Source: a virus. From it: DNA of 46,951 nucleotides. The position numbers were made by a program, and so were the translations under genes. This document shows positions 1-8,115 of this stretch, in pieces (within the stretch, counting starts at the first letter, position 1; the number at the start of each line of letters is the position of its first letter). The DNA lies in IMG/VR virus record IMGVR_UViG_3300028044_000015, positions 1-46,951 of that record; one strand, 5' to 3'. Below the pieces are notes generated by a model. It did not search any database, was not told the DNA's origin, and saw only the letters and a list, made by a program, of their open reading frames with translations.

Positions 1-131
1 TACTGAACTCGTGTTAAACCCTGTAAAGGTGTAGCTATCGAAACCGCCCCACCTATTCAGGAAATGAACCCTTTGCGCTCCATCGCAATGGTTAACTATC
101 TTGAAAGTGATTGTTTCAGTTGTGGCAAAAT
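1..131. repeat. Left copy of 131-bp terminal overlap
   Basis: These bases are repeated at 46821-46951 with one difference (T at 123, C at 46943). A minus-strand reading frame passes through the join without a break, so the window is best read as a circular or circularly permuted genome of about 46,820 bp. The mismatch changes codon 251 of the spanning gene from ACA (Thr) here to GCA (Ala) in the other copy, which suggests mixed phage variants rather than a purely computational overlap. Confidence 0.9.
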
Positions 132-873
132 AAAACAATGCAACCTTAACACCTACGCTAACCCTGTAATCATAAGCACCCGTAGGGGGTGTTATCCCTG
201 CCGTGGCTAAGTTGGCTAATCCTACGGCTACATCGTAACGCCCTCCAATTGTGGCGGTAAAATCTATTATTTGTGTAGTGCCTAGCTGAACACCTGCGCT
301 ATCTCTAAAGATTATACGTATTGCATTTGGTACTGTGTCTGAACTGTATAAACTTAATACATAACTTTCACCAGTAGCGATGTTCATAGTTCGGGGGCTA
401 TTCGTTAGGAACTCGCCAAAGCCTACGCCAGCCGTTATGACCTTATTAGGCAAACCTGCTGCGTTGTAAGTTTGTCGGGCTGCATTGATAACTATTTTGC
501 CGCCCGTATTACCGCCCAAACTGTTGCCAACTATAAGTACTCCATTGCTGTTTAGTAATTCGTAAAACGCATAAGTTAACAAATTAAAGTAGCTGTTAGG
601 TGCGGTGTATTGCCTTGCTGCAATCGCTGGCGTTTGAATGTCGTAGCTTACATTGTCACGGTAAAACTCCTGCAAATCAAACTCAAATACGGCTGTGCCT
701 GCTATGCTTGGTTGTACTTGCAAAGTAATAATTGATGCAACTGAATTACCGTTAACGCCTTGAAACTCGCCAACCATTTTTTTTACGTTGCCGTTGTTGC
801 TGGATACAGTCCATACCGCATTCGTAAATGACTCCAACGGTGTAGCTTGTTGACCTAGTAATGTTATTGCCAT
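1..873 (-). CDS. Tail protein spanning the circular join (first 291 codons of 392)
   Basis: The gene starts at ATG 871-873, in a TAATG overlap with the stop of the upstream gene, and stays open to base 1. It continues in the same frame from 46820 down to a TGA at 46515, giving a 392-residue protein. The N-terminal part is beta-rich and ends in a segment with HFLNRWGGFDSYTF, which I associate with tail proteins of Bacteroidota siphophages. It sits between the tail-completion gene and the 853-residue tail protein, so a distal-tail or baseplate role is inferred from context. The exact function is not recognised. Confidence 0.8.
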   Translation of the reverse strand, partial: MAITLLGQQATPLESFTNAVWTVSSNNGNVKKMVGEFQGVNGNSVASIITLQVQPSIAGTAVFEFDLQEFYRDNVSYDIQTPAIAARQYTAPNSYFNLLTYAFYELLNSNGVLIVGNSLGGNTGGKIVINAARQTYNAAGLPNKVITAGVGFGEFLTNSPRTMNIATGESYVLSLYSSDTVPNAIRIIFRDSAGVQLGTTQIIDFTATIGGRYDVAVGLANLATAGITPPTGAYDYRVSVGVKVALFYFATTETITFKIVNHCDGAQRVHFLNRWGGFDSYTFTGFNTSSV

Positions 874-1346
874 TATCCTAACTTATTAAACATTTCGTTA
901 AAATGGTTCTTTATGTCTTTATCAAGTGCTGCCGTTACCATCTCATCTATCTGCCGTTCTATTTGCTCAATTGCAAACTCAATTATATTGGTAGCTGGTA
1001 TGCCCCGTTTAAATATCGCTTCACGAATTGCCCACGCTGCCGACTTTACTTTCTTATCGTCACTCTCTAATCCTTTAATCTTTACCCACTCAATTAGTGC
1101 CTTTAGAAACGAACCATCGCCACCACTTGGATAACCAGCCTTGCGCCCGTCACTTACGTTGTTGATGTACCTATCTGCCAACAAATCCACTTTGTAGCTG
1201 TTTTCGGTTCGGCTTATCACATACTCAACACTATCTCGTAATTGTCCGCTTGCTACTTTCTTTTTAGCGACTATTTCCGCTATCAAGACGTTAGCCATGA
1301 ATTGCCCTACTATCTCTAGTTCCGTTTGAAGTTCTTTAAACTCCAT
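873..1346 (-). CDS. HK97 gp10-like tail completion protein
   Basis: This 157-residue protein has the size and layout of HK97 gp10-type neck proteins: a helical N-terminus, a central segment with SGQLRDSV resembling the gp10 pattern of a Gly-x-Leu turn followed by a beta strand, and a helical C-terminus. It overlaps the tail-terminator gene by 11 nt and the next tail gene through TAATG, so the three are translationally coupled. The family assignment comes from overall resemblance and context, not from an alignment. It would act at the head-tail interface. Confidence 0.55.
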   Translation of the reverse strand: MEFKELQTELEIVGQFMANVLIAEIVAKKKVASGQLRDSVEYVISRTENSYKVDLLADRYINNVSDGRKAGYPSGGDGSFLKALIEWVKIKGLESDDKKVKSAAWAIREAIFKRGIPATNIIEFAIEQIERQIDEMVTAALDKDIKNHFNEMFNKLG

Positions 1347-1809
1347 AGTTGAATACCCCGTTTACGCACGCATCGGTAAATACTTCTATTTGTAGCGGAA
1401 ACTGCAACCTCAATAGCCTATCGTTGCCGTAATTAAACACAAAGTCGCCACCCGTTGCGGTATCGTTTACAATCCTTATACGGGCATTGGTTTTGAACCT
1501 ACTTCGTATTTCGGTTAGGTACTGCTCCGCAATGCTCAATAGGTTTTCCTGCTCGGTTTGGTCAGTATTTAGGGCTTCAACATCTCTATGAAACAACTGA
1601 AAAAATTGGAACTGCATAGAGTACACCCTGCGACCTTTTATAAAGTCCATTGTATTTACGTTTAGGTTGCGGTCAACTAGTAAACGTGGGTATAACTTTT
1701 CACCTTGTGTGTTAATCTCGGAACGGTTGCCGTATGTAAAGCCTTGAAGCCCTGCCATTGCATCGGCTGTGGTTTGGAGTATGTCAATAACATCAATGAG
1801 GGTCGCCAT
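1336..1809 (-). CDS. Tail terminator-like protein
   Basis: This 157-residue protein has a helical N-terminus (DVIDILQTTADAMAGLQGF) followed by alternating strands, like tail terminator or minor tail proteins of siphophages. It is the first gene of the tail run, and its ATG lies 4 nt after a TATATTTG promoter-like box. The mobile unit sits immediately upstream. Removing that unit would put the ATG 12 nt behind the stop of the glycosyltransferase at 5947. The family call is from position and fold-like pattern only. Confidence 0.5.
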   Translation of the reverse strand: MATLIDVIDILQTTADAMAGLQGFTYGNRSEINTQGEKLYPRLLVDRNLNVNTMDFIKGRRVYSMQFQFFQLFHRDVEALNTDQTEQENLLSIAEQYLTEIRSRFKTNARIRIVNDTATGGDFVFNYGNDRLLRLQFPLQIEVFTDACVNGVFNYGV

Positions 1810-1813
1810 GTTA

Positions 1814-1821
1814 CAAATATA
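1814..1821 (-). promoter_or_regulatory. TATATTTG -7 box / left 8-bp target duplication
   Basis: On the minus strand this reads TATATTTG, matching the Bacteroidota -7 consensus TAnnTTTG, and lies 4 nt before the start of the tail-terminator gene. The identical 8 bp (CAAATATA on the plus strand) occur at 5939-5946 on the other side of the mobile unit, so it is also the proposed left target-site duplication. Confidence 0.5.
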
Positions 1822-1857
1822 GTTATTTTAGACTTACCAAACAATAGTTTTAGAGTA

Positions 1858-1877
1858 GCCTAAATTTATTTTTAGGC
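1858..1877. other. Perfect hairpin near left end of the transposon
   Basis: GCCTAAA and TTTAGGC form a perfect 7-bp stem around a 6-base loop. It lies just beyond the terminator of the restriction-modification genes and about 36 bp inside the proposed element end. It could block read-through or mark the transposon end. Confidence 0.4.
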
Positions 1878-1881
1878 AAAG

Positions 1882-1906
1882 AAAAACCCAACCTTACGGG
1901 GCTGGG
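1882..1906 (-). terminator. Rho-independent terminator after the specificity gene
   Basis: On the minus strand CCCAGCC and GGTTGGG form a 7-bp stem with one G-U pair and a 6-base loop, followed by TTTTTCTTT. It lies 62 bp after the stop of the specificity gene and gives the transposon cargo its own transcript end. Confidence 0.65.
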
Positions 1907-1967
1907 CTTTCAATGTTTTAAGCAAATAAATTAGGCAATGATATACTTTAGTGTACTAAGCCCGATT

Positions 1968-3101
1968 TTAACGGGTTGTTTGGTTGCTTTTCTTTTTGGC
2001 CGTGCTAAAGTCGCTAGGGCTTTGTGCCATCTTTTCTATGGCTTTACCAAAGTTTACATCTTCGCCAGTGTCGTATTTTTCGGCCAGTTCTGAATCGGAT
2101 AAGCCCTTTGTCTCTTTCTTGTAGCTTTTGGGCTTAATATCCATTACATCCACTTCCAGTGACGATGAGTAAGGCAATGATTTGATGTAGTTCTCCATAA
2201 AATTAAAGTCGGGTTTGCCGTTTAAAGAAGGCAGGCTAATGCAAGATTCGGACATTCTATCTTTATGCCATTTTCGCCCATAATTAAAGCGATAGCGTTC
2301 TTTTTCTATAACTGTTGCAATAAAAAGTGCACTAAAGACATTCATCTCAAACTTTGGGTACAATACGTTAACATCATCTGATGCCCAAAACGGTACTGGT
2401 TGGTAAAATGCTTCCGCTACCGAGCCATTATAGTTAACGCTAATGGTATTACCGTCATGTATCGGTAATTGCCCTATAAAATCTCTCCAACCGTTGTTTG
2501 AATCAATGGCTGCAACAAAAGGGGTATTACCCACTTCAAAATGTTCCTTGGTTAAACGTTTGCCTTTCTTTATTTCAAAAAAGTCTTTAATCCTAAACGA
2601 TGTAAATTCACATTTTTCAAGAAACAAAGGCCGACCCATACAAGATGAATCTGGCACGTTTGTAGCGTTAATGCCTACAAGCCCAATTTCGATAGGCATT
2701 TTATCAGGAACTAATAAATCCTTTAGAGTTCGATTAGCCTGCCTGCCGTAATTATACTTGTATTTGTTTGCCCTAATACAATAGCAATAAAAGAGTAACT
2801 CCAAATCAGTCATTTGTTGTAATGGGGTCAGAACAAATACATGAAATCCAGTGTAGTATGGTTTTGGTTGCAAAAAAGAAGAAAGTACCGAGCCACCTAA
2901 AGCTACAGATATTGTTTTTGCTGGGTTTTCGGCAAACAAATCACTTCTTTTAACAATTGCCGCTATGCCATTATTCTTTTCCGTCCTAGATACGTAGTTA
3001 ATGGCATCCTCATTATCAGCAGGGCATTGCTCTAGGTTTATTAACTCTAGGCTGTTGCCATACTGAATGCGGAACAAGGTATGTAGTGGTACTAACTTCA
3101 T
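1968..3101 (-). CDS. DNA specificity subunit (S), BcgI-B-like
   Basis: This 377-residue protein has two similar halves, each looking like a target-recognition domain of type I/IIB S subunits. The first begins near FRIQYGNSLE and contains a YVSRTEKNNG segment; the second begins near FEIKKGKRLT and contains VAAIDSNNGW. It starts one base after the stop of the methyltransferase-nuclease gene, as expected for an operon partner. Its job would be to give sequence specificity to the fused nuclease-methyltransferase. The C-terminal 50 residues are lysine-rich and unlike a TRD. Two TRDs fit a bipartite target. Confidence 0.75.
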   Translation of the reverse strand: MKLVPLHTLFRIQYGNSLELINLEQCPADNEDAINYVSRTEKNNGIAAIVKRSDLFAENPAKTISVALGGSVLSSFLQPKPYYTGFHVFVLTPLQQMTDLELLFYCYCIRANKYKYNYGRQANRTLKDLLVPDKMPIEIGLVGINATNVPDSSCMGRPLFLEKCEFTSFRIKDFFEIKKGKRLTKEHFEVGNTPFVAAIDSNNGWRDFIGQLPIHDGNTISVNYNGSVAEAFYQPVPFWASDDVNVLYPKFEMNVFSALFIATVIEKERYRFNYGRKWHKDRMSESCISLPSLNGKPDFNFMENYIKSLPYSSSLEVDVMDIKPKSYKKETKGLSDSELAEKYDTGEDVNFGKAIEKMAQSPSDFSTAKKKSNQTTR

Positions 3102-3102
3102 G

Positions 3103-4932
3103 TTACTTCAAATATAATTCAGTAAACAACACATACTCTTTTATCGTTTTGATAAAATCATCTTTTGATAGATTGGAATAGTCAGTTTCCATATATGCCT
3201 CCGCACACCACTCATCGGCAGCCGTTACCCTTTTAGTGACAGAAAGCCCAGCTATATTTTTGCGGTTAACATAACTGTCAACCCATTGCGCCCTTATTGA
3301 TTCCCATTTATCATAGGCATCAACCCTGCCTTTATGCTTCCGCTTTTCAAAACCATCGATTTTCCAGTACCCAAAATATGTTTCCTTATTAGGTGGATGA
3401 GGCACGTGTGCCCTTAGTACAATGATTGCTGTCACAACGCCATTGTCGGTATTGTAGAACAAATCGTCTGGCATGGACATAACGGCCTCTAAAGTGTGCT
3501 TTTCCAAAAGCTGCCGCTTTAATTCAAGGGTCTGTTTCTTTGCCGATAATACCCTCTCCATCGGTATAATTGCCACACAAAGCCCGTTTCTCTGTAAACA
3601 TTCCATGTTGTTGAGCACAAACACAAACTCGTTTATTCCGTTAACCTTGTCATTAGGGTACGGTGGGTTGAGCATACCAACCGTAGGCGCAAACTCCTTT
3701 ATAGTTTCTACTACTTCGGGTTTTAGGCAATCCTCGTGGATAATGTTTGATTTGCCGTCTTTATGTATGTACATATTCGTGGCGGCCAATGCGTAAATGT
3801 GAGATTGGTACTCCACACCGATAAGCTGGTGCTCTTTGATATGCTTTATTTTTGTTTCGTCACCCTTGGCATCTATCACCATAGCACGCATTGCGCTGAT
3901 TAGAAATCCAGCCGTGCCCGTACAGTTATCATAAACCACGCTATCCTTGTCCACAAATGCCAAATCACAGAAAAGTTGTGTTATGTGGGGAGGTGTAAGC
4001 ACTATTCCTAAACTAGAATCAGCATTCGCATAACTTAAAAACTCTACGTAAAGCTGCCCCAAAACATCAATATACTTGTATGTCTGTAAGTAGCCGTTAA
4101 CATTCTTGTCTATATCGTCAATAAGTTCCGCAAGTATGTTTTGCTCTGTATCGGGGTTCTTTTTTAACGATAAAGTGGCATCCGACCTAATGAAGCTAAA
4201 TTGATTGTTTAGGTTCTCAACTTTCTTTTGGGGCAATGACTTTTTTAGTTCCAAAACAACCGTATCAACCAACCTGTCAGCTAAATCCTGCGGCTCTTCA
4301 ATCTCGTTATAAGACTTGTAAAAAGCCTTGTTGTCCAAGGCAATAAGTACACTGCTTAAAAACAATCCTCTTTGACTTGCTAATACCTTGTGGCTTTCTA
4401 GTTTGTTGTTCAATTTCCTAGAATAGTCAATTAAGGCATAATAATCTTGGCGGTGCTTTTGCGGGCTACCTAAGTAACTTTTTAGATAGCTTTCATAATC
4501 CAGCAACTTGTTCCCATAATCCATTTCAGTGGCCTTCGGCTCACCGTTTAGTTGCAAATAATGAGAAACCCTCAACTCTCTTTCCGTTTGTCCGCTAACG
4601 GCTATTGCTAAGACATCATATTCCTTTGAAAGAAACGAGGCATAAAGAATAGCACCGTCAACGGCAAAATCGGCATACCTATCAAGCGTTTTGCTTTGGT
4701 GCTTCGTTGCTTCGGCCTTACATTCAACAACAATCAAAAAATCGGGGCACTCCTTAAACGAAATGATAAATTCGGGATACCCCCTGCCACCACCTTTTTT
4801 GGAAGCATACTTTAATAGCTTGGCTATTTTTGGTATATCCGACATCTGTTTCTCTACGTGCACCTTTTTATAGGTGTTCGTGGCAAGGAACGCTGATACC
4901 AAATCTTCTGTTTTCCTTTCGTTAGCACGCAT
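3103..4932 (-). CDS. Fused restriction nuclease / N6-adenine methyltransferase, BcgI-A-like
   Basis: The N-terminal 130 residues look like a type I HsdR-N/PD-(D/E)XK nuclease: D64 followed by E70-C-K72 in PDFLIVVECK. The middle and C-terminus form an N6-adenine methyltransferase with motif I near DNCTGTAGF (334-342) and motif IV NPPY (421-424). A single chain with nuclease and methylase plus a separate S gene is the layout of BcgI-type IIB systems, which cut on both sides of a bipartite site; a type I-like relative is the alternative. The ATG lies inside the end of the transposase gene (11-nt overlap), so expression is probably coupled to transposase translation. Confidence 0.75.
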   Translation of the reverse strand: MRANERKTEDLVSAFLATNTYKKVHVEKQMSDIPKIAKLLKYASKKGGGRGYPEFIISFKECPDFLIVVECKAEATKHQSKTLDRYADFAVDGAILYASFLSKEYDVLAIAVSGQTERELRVSHYLQLNGEPKATEMDYGNKLLDYESYLKSYLGSPQKHRQDYYALIDYSRKLNNKLESHKVLASQRGLFLSSVLIALDNKAFYKSYNEIEEPQDLADRLVDTVVLELKKSLPQKKVENLNNQFSFIRSDATLSLKKNPDTEQNILAELIDDIDKNVNGYLQTYKYIDVLGQLYVEFLSYANADSSLGIVLTPPHITQLFCDLAFVDKDSVVYDNCTGTAGFLISAMRAMVIDAKGDETKIKHIKEHQLIGVEYQSHIYALAATNMYIHKDGKSNIIHEDCLKPEVVETIKEFAPTVGMLNPPYPNDKVNGINEFVFVLNNMECLQRNGLCVAIIPMERVLSAKKQTLELKRQLLEKHTLEAVMSMPDDLFYNTDNGVVTAIIVLRAHVPHPPNKETYFGYWKIDGFEKRKHKGRVDAYDKWESIRAQWVDSYVNRKNIAGLSVTKRVTAADEWCAEAYMETDYSNLSKDDFIKTIKEYVLFTELYLK

Positions 4933-5884
4933 CGTAGGCTATTTTGCTTGTTAGCTTTTTGTAAGTCAATTTGGTTGAGTTCAACAATGAATAATCGAAA
5001 CGCTCGTTAACGCTTTCTTTTCGTGCATTATATCTAAAGGCGAACTCGTCACAATACCTCGTTAGGTGTTTCGGGCTTACGTGGTGGTAGATACCGTAGA
5101 TACCCCTTTTAAGGTGCGACCAAAAGTTCTCTATACCGTTATTGTGAAAGCCACCCCTAACATACTCATTTTCCTTGTGGTTTAGAACAACGTGGCTGTG
5201 GGTAGTAGCCAATCCCTTGTAAGCAACCCATTCATCGGTGATTATTATCGCACCCTCTGCAACCATCCTTTTTATTATCGGCTTGATGGTGCTGGCCTTG
5301 GTATCGGTAATAACGGCAGTCCTTACCTTGCCACCCGATTGCAACAATCCAAACACGGGCGTTTTATCCTTTACGCTACGCCCTTGGCTTTCAACAACCT
5401 TTTTGTCCGCATGGCGGTTTTTGTGCTTGCCACCGATAAATGTTTCATCGGCTTGAAAACATCCGTCCTGTTTAATATCTGCATCTTTGGGACTGAACGC
5501 TTGCCTAATCCTACTCAACATAAACCAAGCTGTTTTTTGTGTCACGCCAAGGTCGCTTGCCAACTGATGCGAACTGATACCCTTTTTGTGCAGCGAAAAT
5601 ATATAGATTGCGATAAACCATTTACGCAAAGGTACGTGAGAACCCTCGAACATCGTACCTATGGTTACGGTGTAACGTTGTTTGCAATCCCCACATTTGT
5701 ACATTCCTTTGAACACGCCTTTTGTTTTTAGTGTGTATGCTTTGGTGCATTTGCAATATGTGCAAGTTGGCGTTCCGTTCCAAATCTTTTGTTCAAGATA
5801 ACTTCTGCAAGCGGCATCGTCTGGCAGTGCTGCAAGCATGGTGGTCAAGGAGTTGAACTTTGCGATATTTTGTGTAGCTTCCAT
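4922..5884 (-). CDS. IS1595-family (ISXO2-like) transposase
   Basis: This 320-residue protein shows an N-terminal zinc ribbon (C41, C44, C64, C67), a helix-turn-helix-like stretch near 103-127, and a DDE-type catalytic domain with D146 (ADETFIGG), D217 (ITDEWVAYKG) and the IS1595 signature around N249-E252 (NGIENFWSHLKRG). Length and motif order match intact ISXO2-like transposases, so it is probably active. Its last codons overlap the start of the restriction-modification gene by 11 nt, an unusual link between a transposase and cargo. The 54-base leader runs up to the right end of the element. Confidence 0.9.
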   Translation of the reverse strand: MEATQNIAKFNSLTTMLAALPDDAACRSYLEQKIWNGTPTCTYCKCTKAYTLKTKGVFKGMYKCGDCKQRYTVTIGTMFEGSHVPLRKWFIAIYIFSLHKKGISSHQLASDLGVTQKTAWFMLSRIRQAFSPKDADIKQDGCFQADETFIGGKHKNRHADKKVVESQGRSVKDKTPVFGLLQSGGKVRTAVITDTKASTIKPIIKRMVAEGAIIITDEWVAYKGLATTHSHVVLNHKENEYVRGGFHNNGIENFWSHLKRGIYGIYHHVSPKHLTRYCDEFAFRYNARKESVNERFDYSLLNSTKLTYKKLTSKIAYDAC

Positions 5885-5938
5885 TGGTAGTAGCTTTGTG
5901 GTTTGCTACTAAAATATACAACTAATTTTTGGTACAAC

Positions 5939-5946
5939 CAAATATA
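5939..5946 (-). promoter_or_regulatory. TATATTTG box / right 8-bp target duplication
   Basis: This is identical to 1814-1821. It lies between the stop codon of the upstream glycosyltransferase (TAA at 5947-5949) and the proposed end of the transposon, and on the minus strand it could act as a -7 box for the transposase. It is the proposed right copy of the target duplication. Confidence 0.5.
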
Positions 5947-6681
5947 TTATTGCCATAAATTATTCGTTTCCACTATGCTATACTGTGGCATAAACGGGTG
6001 CGGTTGCCCTAACTGCCAATCGTCTATCTCTTTTAGCCGTTTATCCATGTCCTTTATATTGCCCCGTGCGCTGCTGTTTCGTAGCTTCATTGCTATGTCA
6101 TTCCTAACGTAACTCATGTGGTGCATCAGTATCGGTACTTCCTTGCACCTACCTTGTGGGCTTGTACCTCTAGTCGGGTCTACGTATATTCCAAAACCCC
6201 CAATATTGCACGATGTGATTTTGCAAATAAACGGCACAAAGTAGTTTTCTAAAGGCTCTAATCGGTAATTAGGCTGTTTGAAGTACGTAACCAATTTACA
6301 ATAGCTAGTGTCTAGATTGTGCTCTAATACAAACGCTTTGCCAGCTTCAAAGTCACTAGGTACGTAATACTCATCGGTATCAATGTGCAGGAAATGCGTA
6401 CAACCTAAGTCCTTTGCAACCATGCTACCTTTAAACCGCTTGGCTATCTCGTTATGCGTACCGCCTTTCTGTATGTCGGGGGTGTAGTAGCTATGCGTTA
6501 CCTTTGAGTACTTAGCCGATAACGCTTGAACGCAAATAGATGTATCGGGGTTTAGTTCGCCAAAGTTGCTACGGTCTTGCCACACTAAAATAATGTGGTC
6601 AACAAACGGATAAATTAGGCTTATAGACTTATCTAAGTGCTCTAATCCGTCCCATACGTTGTAAACTGCTGCTAGTTTCAT
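5947..6681 (-). CDS. Glycosyltransferase (GT2/GT92-like)
   Basis: This 244-residue protein has a GT-A-like start (MKLAAVYNVWDGLEHLDKS), a metal-binding DxD-type segment in HIDTDEYYVP, and a run of aromatic residues typical of sugar transferases of the GT2/GT92 type. It would move a sugar from a nucleotide donor to an unknown acceptor. It overlaps the preceding small gene by 4 nt and is the last gene of the sugar cluster before the transposon. Confidence 0.7.
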   Translation of the reverse strand: MKLAAVYNVWDGLEHLDKSISLIYPFVDHIILVWQDRSNFGELNPDTSICVQALSAKYSKVTHSYYTPDIQKGGTHNEIAKRFKGSMVAKDLGCTHFLHIDTDEYYVPSDFEAGKAFVLEHNLDTSYCKLVTYFKQPNYRLEPLENYFVPFICKITSCNIGGFGIYVDPTRGTSPQGRCKEVPILMHHMSYVRNDIAMKLRNSSARGNIKDMDKRLKEIDDWQLGQPHPFMPQYSIVETNNLWQ

Positions 6682-6824
6682 TCTTTAGGTATATTTTTAT
6701 AATCACCATACGGTAAATGCCGTTCCCCTTGTGCTGCATAAATTACTTTCAGTTCAGCACATAAGGCATCTTGCTCTTTAAGTATTTCGCCTAACCTTTT
6801 TCGTATTTCGGTTTCTCTATCCAT
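6678..6824 (-). CDS. Small helical protein, 48 aa
   Basis: The reading frame is open further upstream, but ATG 6822-6824 is the better start because it lies just beyond the stop of the methyltransferase gene (6826). The 48 residues are charged and helical (RKRLGEILKEQDALCAELK), suggesting a short coiled coil. The function is unknown. It is coupled by a 4-nt overlap to the glycosyltransferase. Confidence 0.55.
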   Translation of the reverse strand: MDRETEIRKRLGEILKEQDALCAELKVIYAAQGERHLPYGDYKNIPKE

Positions 6825-6825
6825 A

Positions 6826-7443
6826 TTATTTCTTTGAGGGTCTGCCACGTTTTTTAGGTGCTGGTGTTTCGGTTTGTTGTTTATCTCTATTAGTGCTTTC
6901 AAACGGCAAAGTGTAAAAGTCACTTTCGCTTGGAAACACATCGCTAATCTTACGCAATACCCCGTACACGTTCCAGCCATCGGTTACGTTACCCATTGCA
7001 GCATGTTCGCCAACTTCAATTAGTTCATATCCTGCGACCTTGCAAAGTTCGGCATAAAATTCTTTTGTAAGGTAGTGGAAACCATGCCCGTGCCAGTTGT
7101 TTACCTTTGGGTTTTCGCTTATAATCAAGCCGCCAATCTTACACCCGTTGTGCTTGTTCAACCAACAATTGTAATAATTGCTAACGTGTTCGCTAGTACC
7201 GAAATCGGTAACAATGTCGCACGGCTCTAAATTCAAGATAGTTGACAAATCTACTATCTCGCTATCGTATTCCCCGTTTGCATCAAGGCTATAATGTTCA
7301 AATCCTTGTTTAGTGTAGTAGTCTTTAGCTACTCCCATTGGCTCACAATCGAAGTAGGTGTTTTGGCTACCTAATTCGAGCATTGTTTTAGCGTTGCCTT
7401 TGTGCTTTTGCACTAAATTGTTTGAGTGTGTAGTTACTCCCAT
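6826..7443 (-). CDS. SAM-dependent methyltransferase with basic AT-hook-like tail
   Basis: This 205-residue protein has a Rossmann-type start (TMLELGSQNTYF) and an acidic motif (HYSLDANGEYDSEIVDL), followed by DIVTDFGTSEHV, as in class I methyltransferases. The C-terminus is unusual: after residue 180 it becomes Lys/Pro/Arg-rich and ends KKRGRPSKK, an AT-hook-like motif that could contact DNA or nucleoprotein. The substrate is unknown. Its position among glycosyltransferases suggests sugar or glycoprotein methylation. Confidence 0.65.
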   Translation of the reverse strand: MGVTTHSNNLVQKHKGNAKTMLELGSQNTYFDCEPMGVAKDYYTKQGFEHYSLDANGEYDSEIVDLSTILNLEPCDIVTDFGTSEHVSNYYNCWLNKHNGCKIGGLIISENPKVNNWHGHGFHYLTKEFYAELCKVAGYELIEVGEHAAMGNVTDGWNVYGVLRKISDVFPSESDFYTLPFESTNRDKQQTETPAPKKRGRPSKK

Positions 7444-7446
7444 AAA

Positions 7447-8115
7447 TTAAATTGATAACAGGCATACGTCAGCACCCCTGTCTAGTTTGATTAACTGATT
7501 GTTATACTCGAATTCAAGCCCTACCATAAAGTAGTACATAAAAAAGGTTTCATGCCCTTGCAAGATAGCTATATTATTCCTGTTTATCAATAGGCTTGCA
7601 ACCGTTTGGTCGTGCCTATGGTCGTCCCAACTGCCAACAAAAGAACCGTTTAAAGCACCTTCGTAATACTGGTCAATAAAGTCTTTAGCCTTATCTCGGT
7701 TAAGTCCCATAACACAAGCCATAATCATAGGGGCTTGCAGTTCCATTTCGGTTATGCTGTAAATTGATTTGCAGCTATCGTTACAGTACGAACCAATGGC
7801 ATAGGTGTAGTTGTCAAAGAATGCATACCCCGTGTCTTGTATGTGCTCAAATAGCTTATCTAAAGGGGCTACGCATTGCACCACGCTATCTAACCAAAGG
7901 ATATTATCGTACCCCTCATCAAATGCCTTTTTAATGGCATAGGCTTTGAACGCATACGGGTTATCTTTGTGGTTTGGGCAACCTAGTTGCTTTTCGCTGG
8001 TGTAGCAAATATATTCGCCTGTATAGCCTTTAGCGATTAGGCTTTGCTTTTGCGCTTTAGCGGCTGCTATGTATCGGGGGTTGCCTTTAGCAAATGTTAC
8101 TATTACGTTTCTCAT
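7447..8115 (-). CDS. Glycosyltransferase-like protein, 222 aa
   Basis: The start is placed at ATG 8113-8115 (MRNVIVTFAKG), in an ATGA overlap with the preceding gene. A longer frame reaching 8178 would overlap that gene heavily. The protein has a GT-A-like pattern with an acidic motif in NILWLDSVVQ and a helical KAYAIKKAFDEGYD before it, resembling nucleotide-diphospho-sugar transferases of capsule and LPS loci. The acceptor is unknown. Confidence 0.6.
   Translation of the reverse strand: MRNVIVTFAKGNPRYIAAAKAQKQSLIAKGYTGEYICYTSEKQLGCPNHKDNPYAFKAYAIKKAFDEGYDNILWLDSVVQCVAPLDKLFEHIQDTGYAFFDNYTYAIGSYCNDSCKSIYSITEMELQAPMIMACVMGLNRDKAKDFIDQYYEGALNGSFVGSWDDHRHDQTVASLLINRNNIAILQGHETFFMYYFMVGLEFEYNNQLIKLDRGADVCLLSI

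Larger units (their letters stand above)
1822..5938 (-). mobile_element. IS1595-type transposon carrying a restriction-modification pair
   Basis: The unit contains an IS1595-family transposase followed by a fused restriction-methylation gene and a specificity gene, all on the minus strand. CAAATATA (8 bp, the duplication size reported for IS1595 elements) flanks it at 1814-1821 and 5939-5946. The ends are loosely related in inverted orientation: the right end reads GTTGTACCAAAAATTAGTT inward, the left has GTT, about 10 extra bases, then TACCAAACAATAGTT. Excision leaves only 12 nt between the flanking phage genes, as compact as the rest of the genome. IS1595 members with passenger genes are known. 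Exact end positions are uncertain. Confidence 0.55.

Noticed and set aside
1-131. Physical direct terminal repeat of the virion DNA
   Set aside because: A single tail gene reads through the join in frame, and 131 bp is short; circular permutation or assembly overlap explains it better. Packaging type cannot be decided from sequence alone.
3103-4932. BREX or DISARM component
   Set aside because: Only a nuclease-methylase fusion and an S gene are present; no PglZ, helicase or ATPase partners.
5192-5731. 179-codon plus-strand frame opposite the transposase
   Set aside because: The minus strand has all transposase motifs; the plus frame has none.
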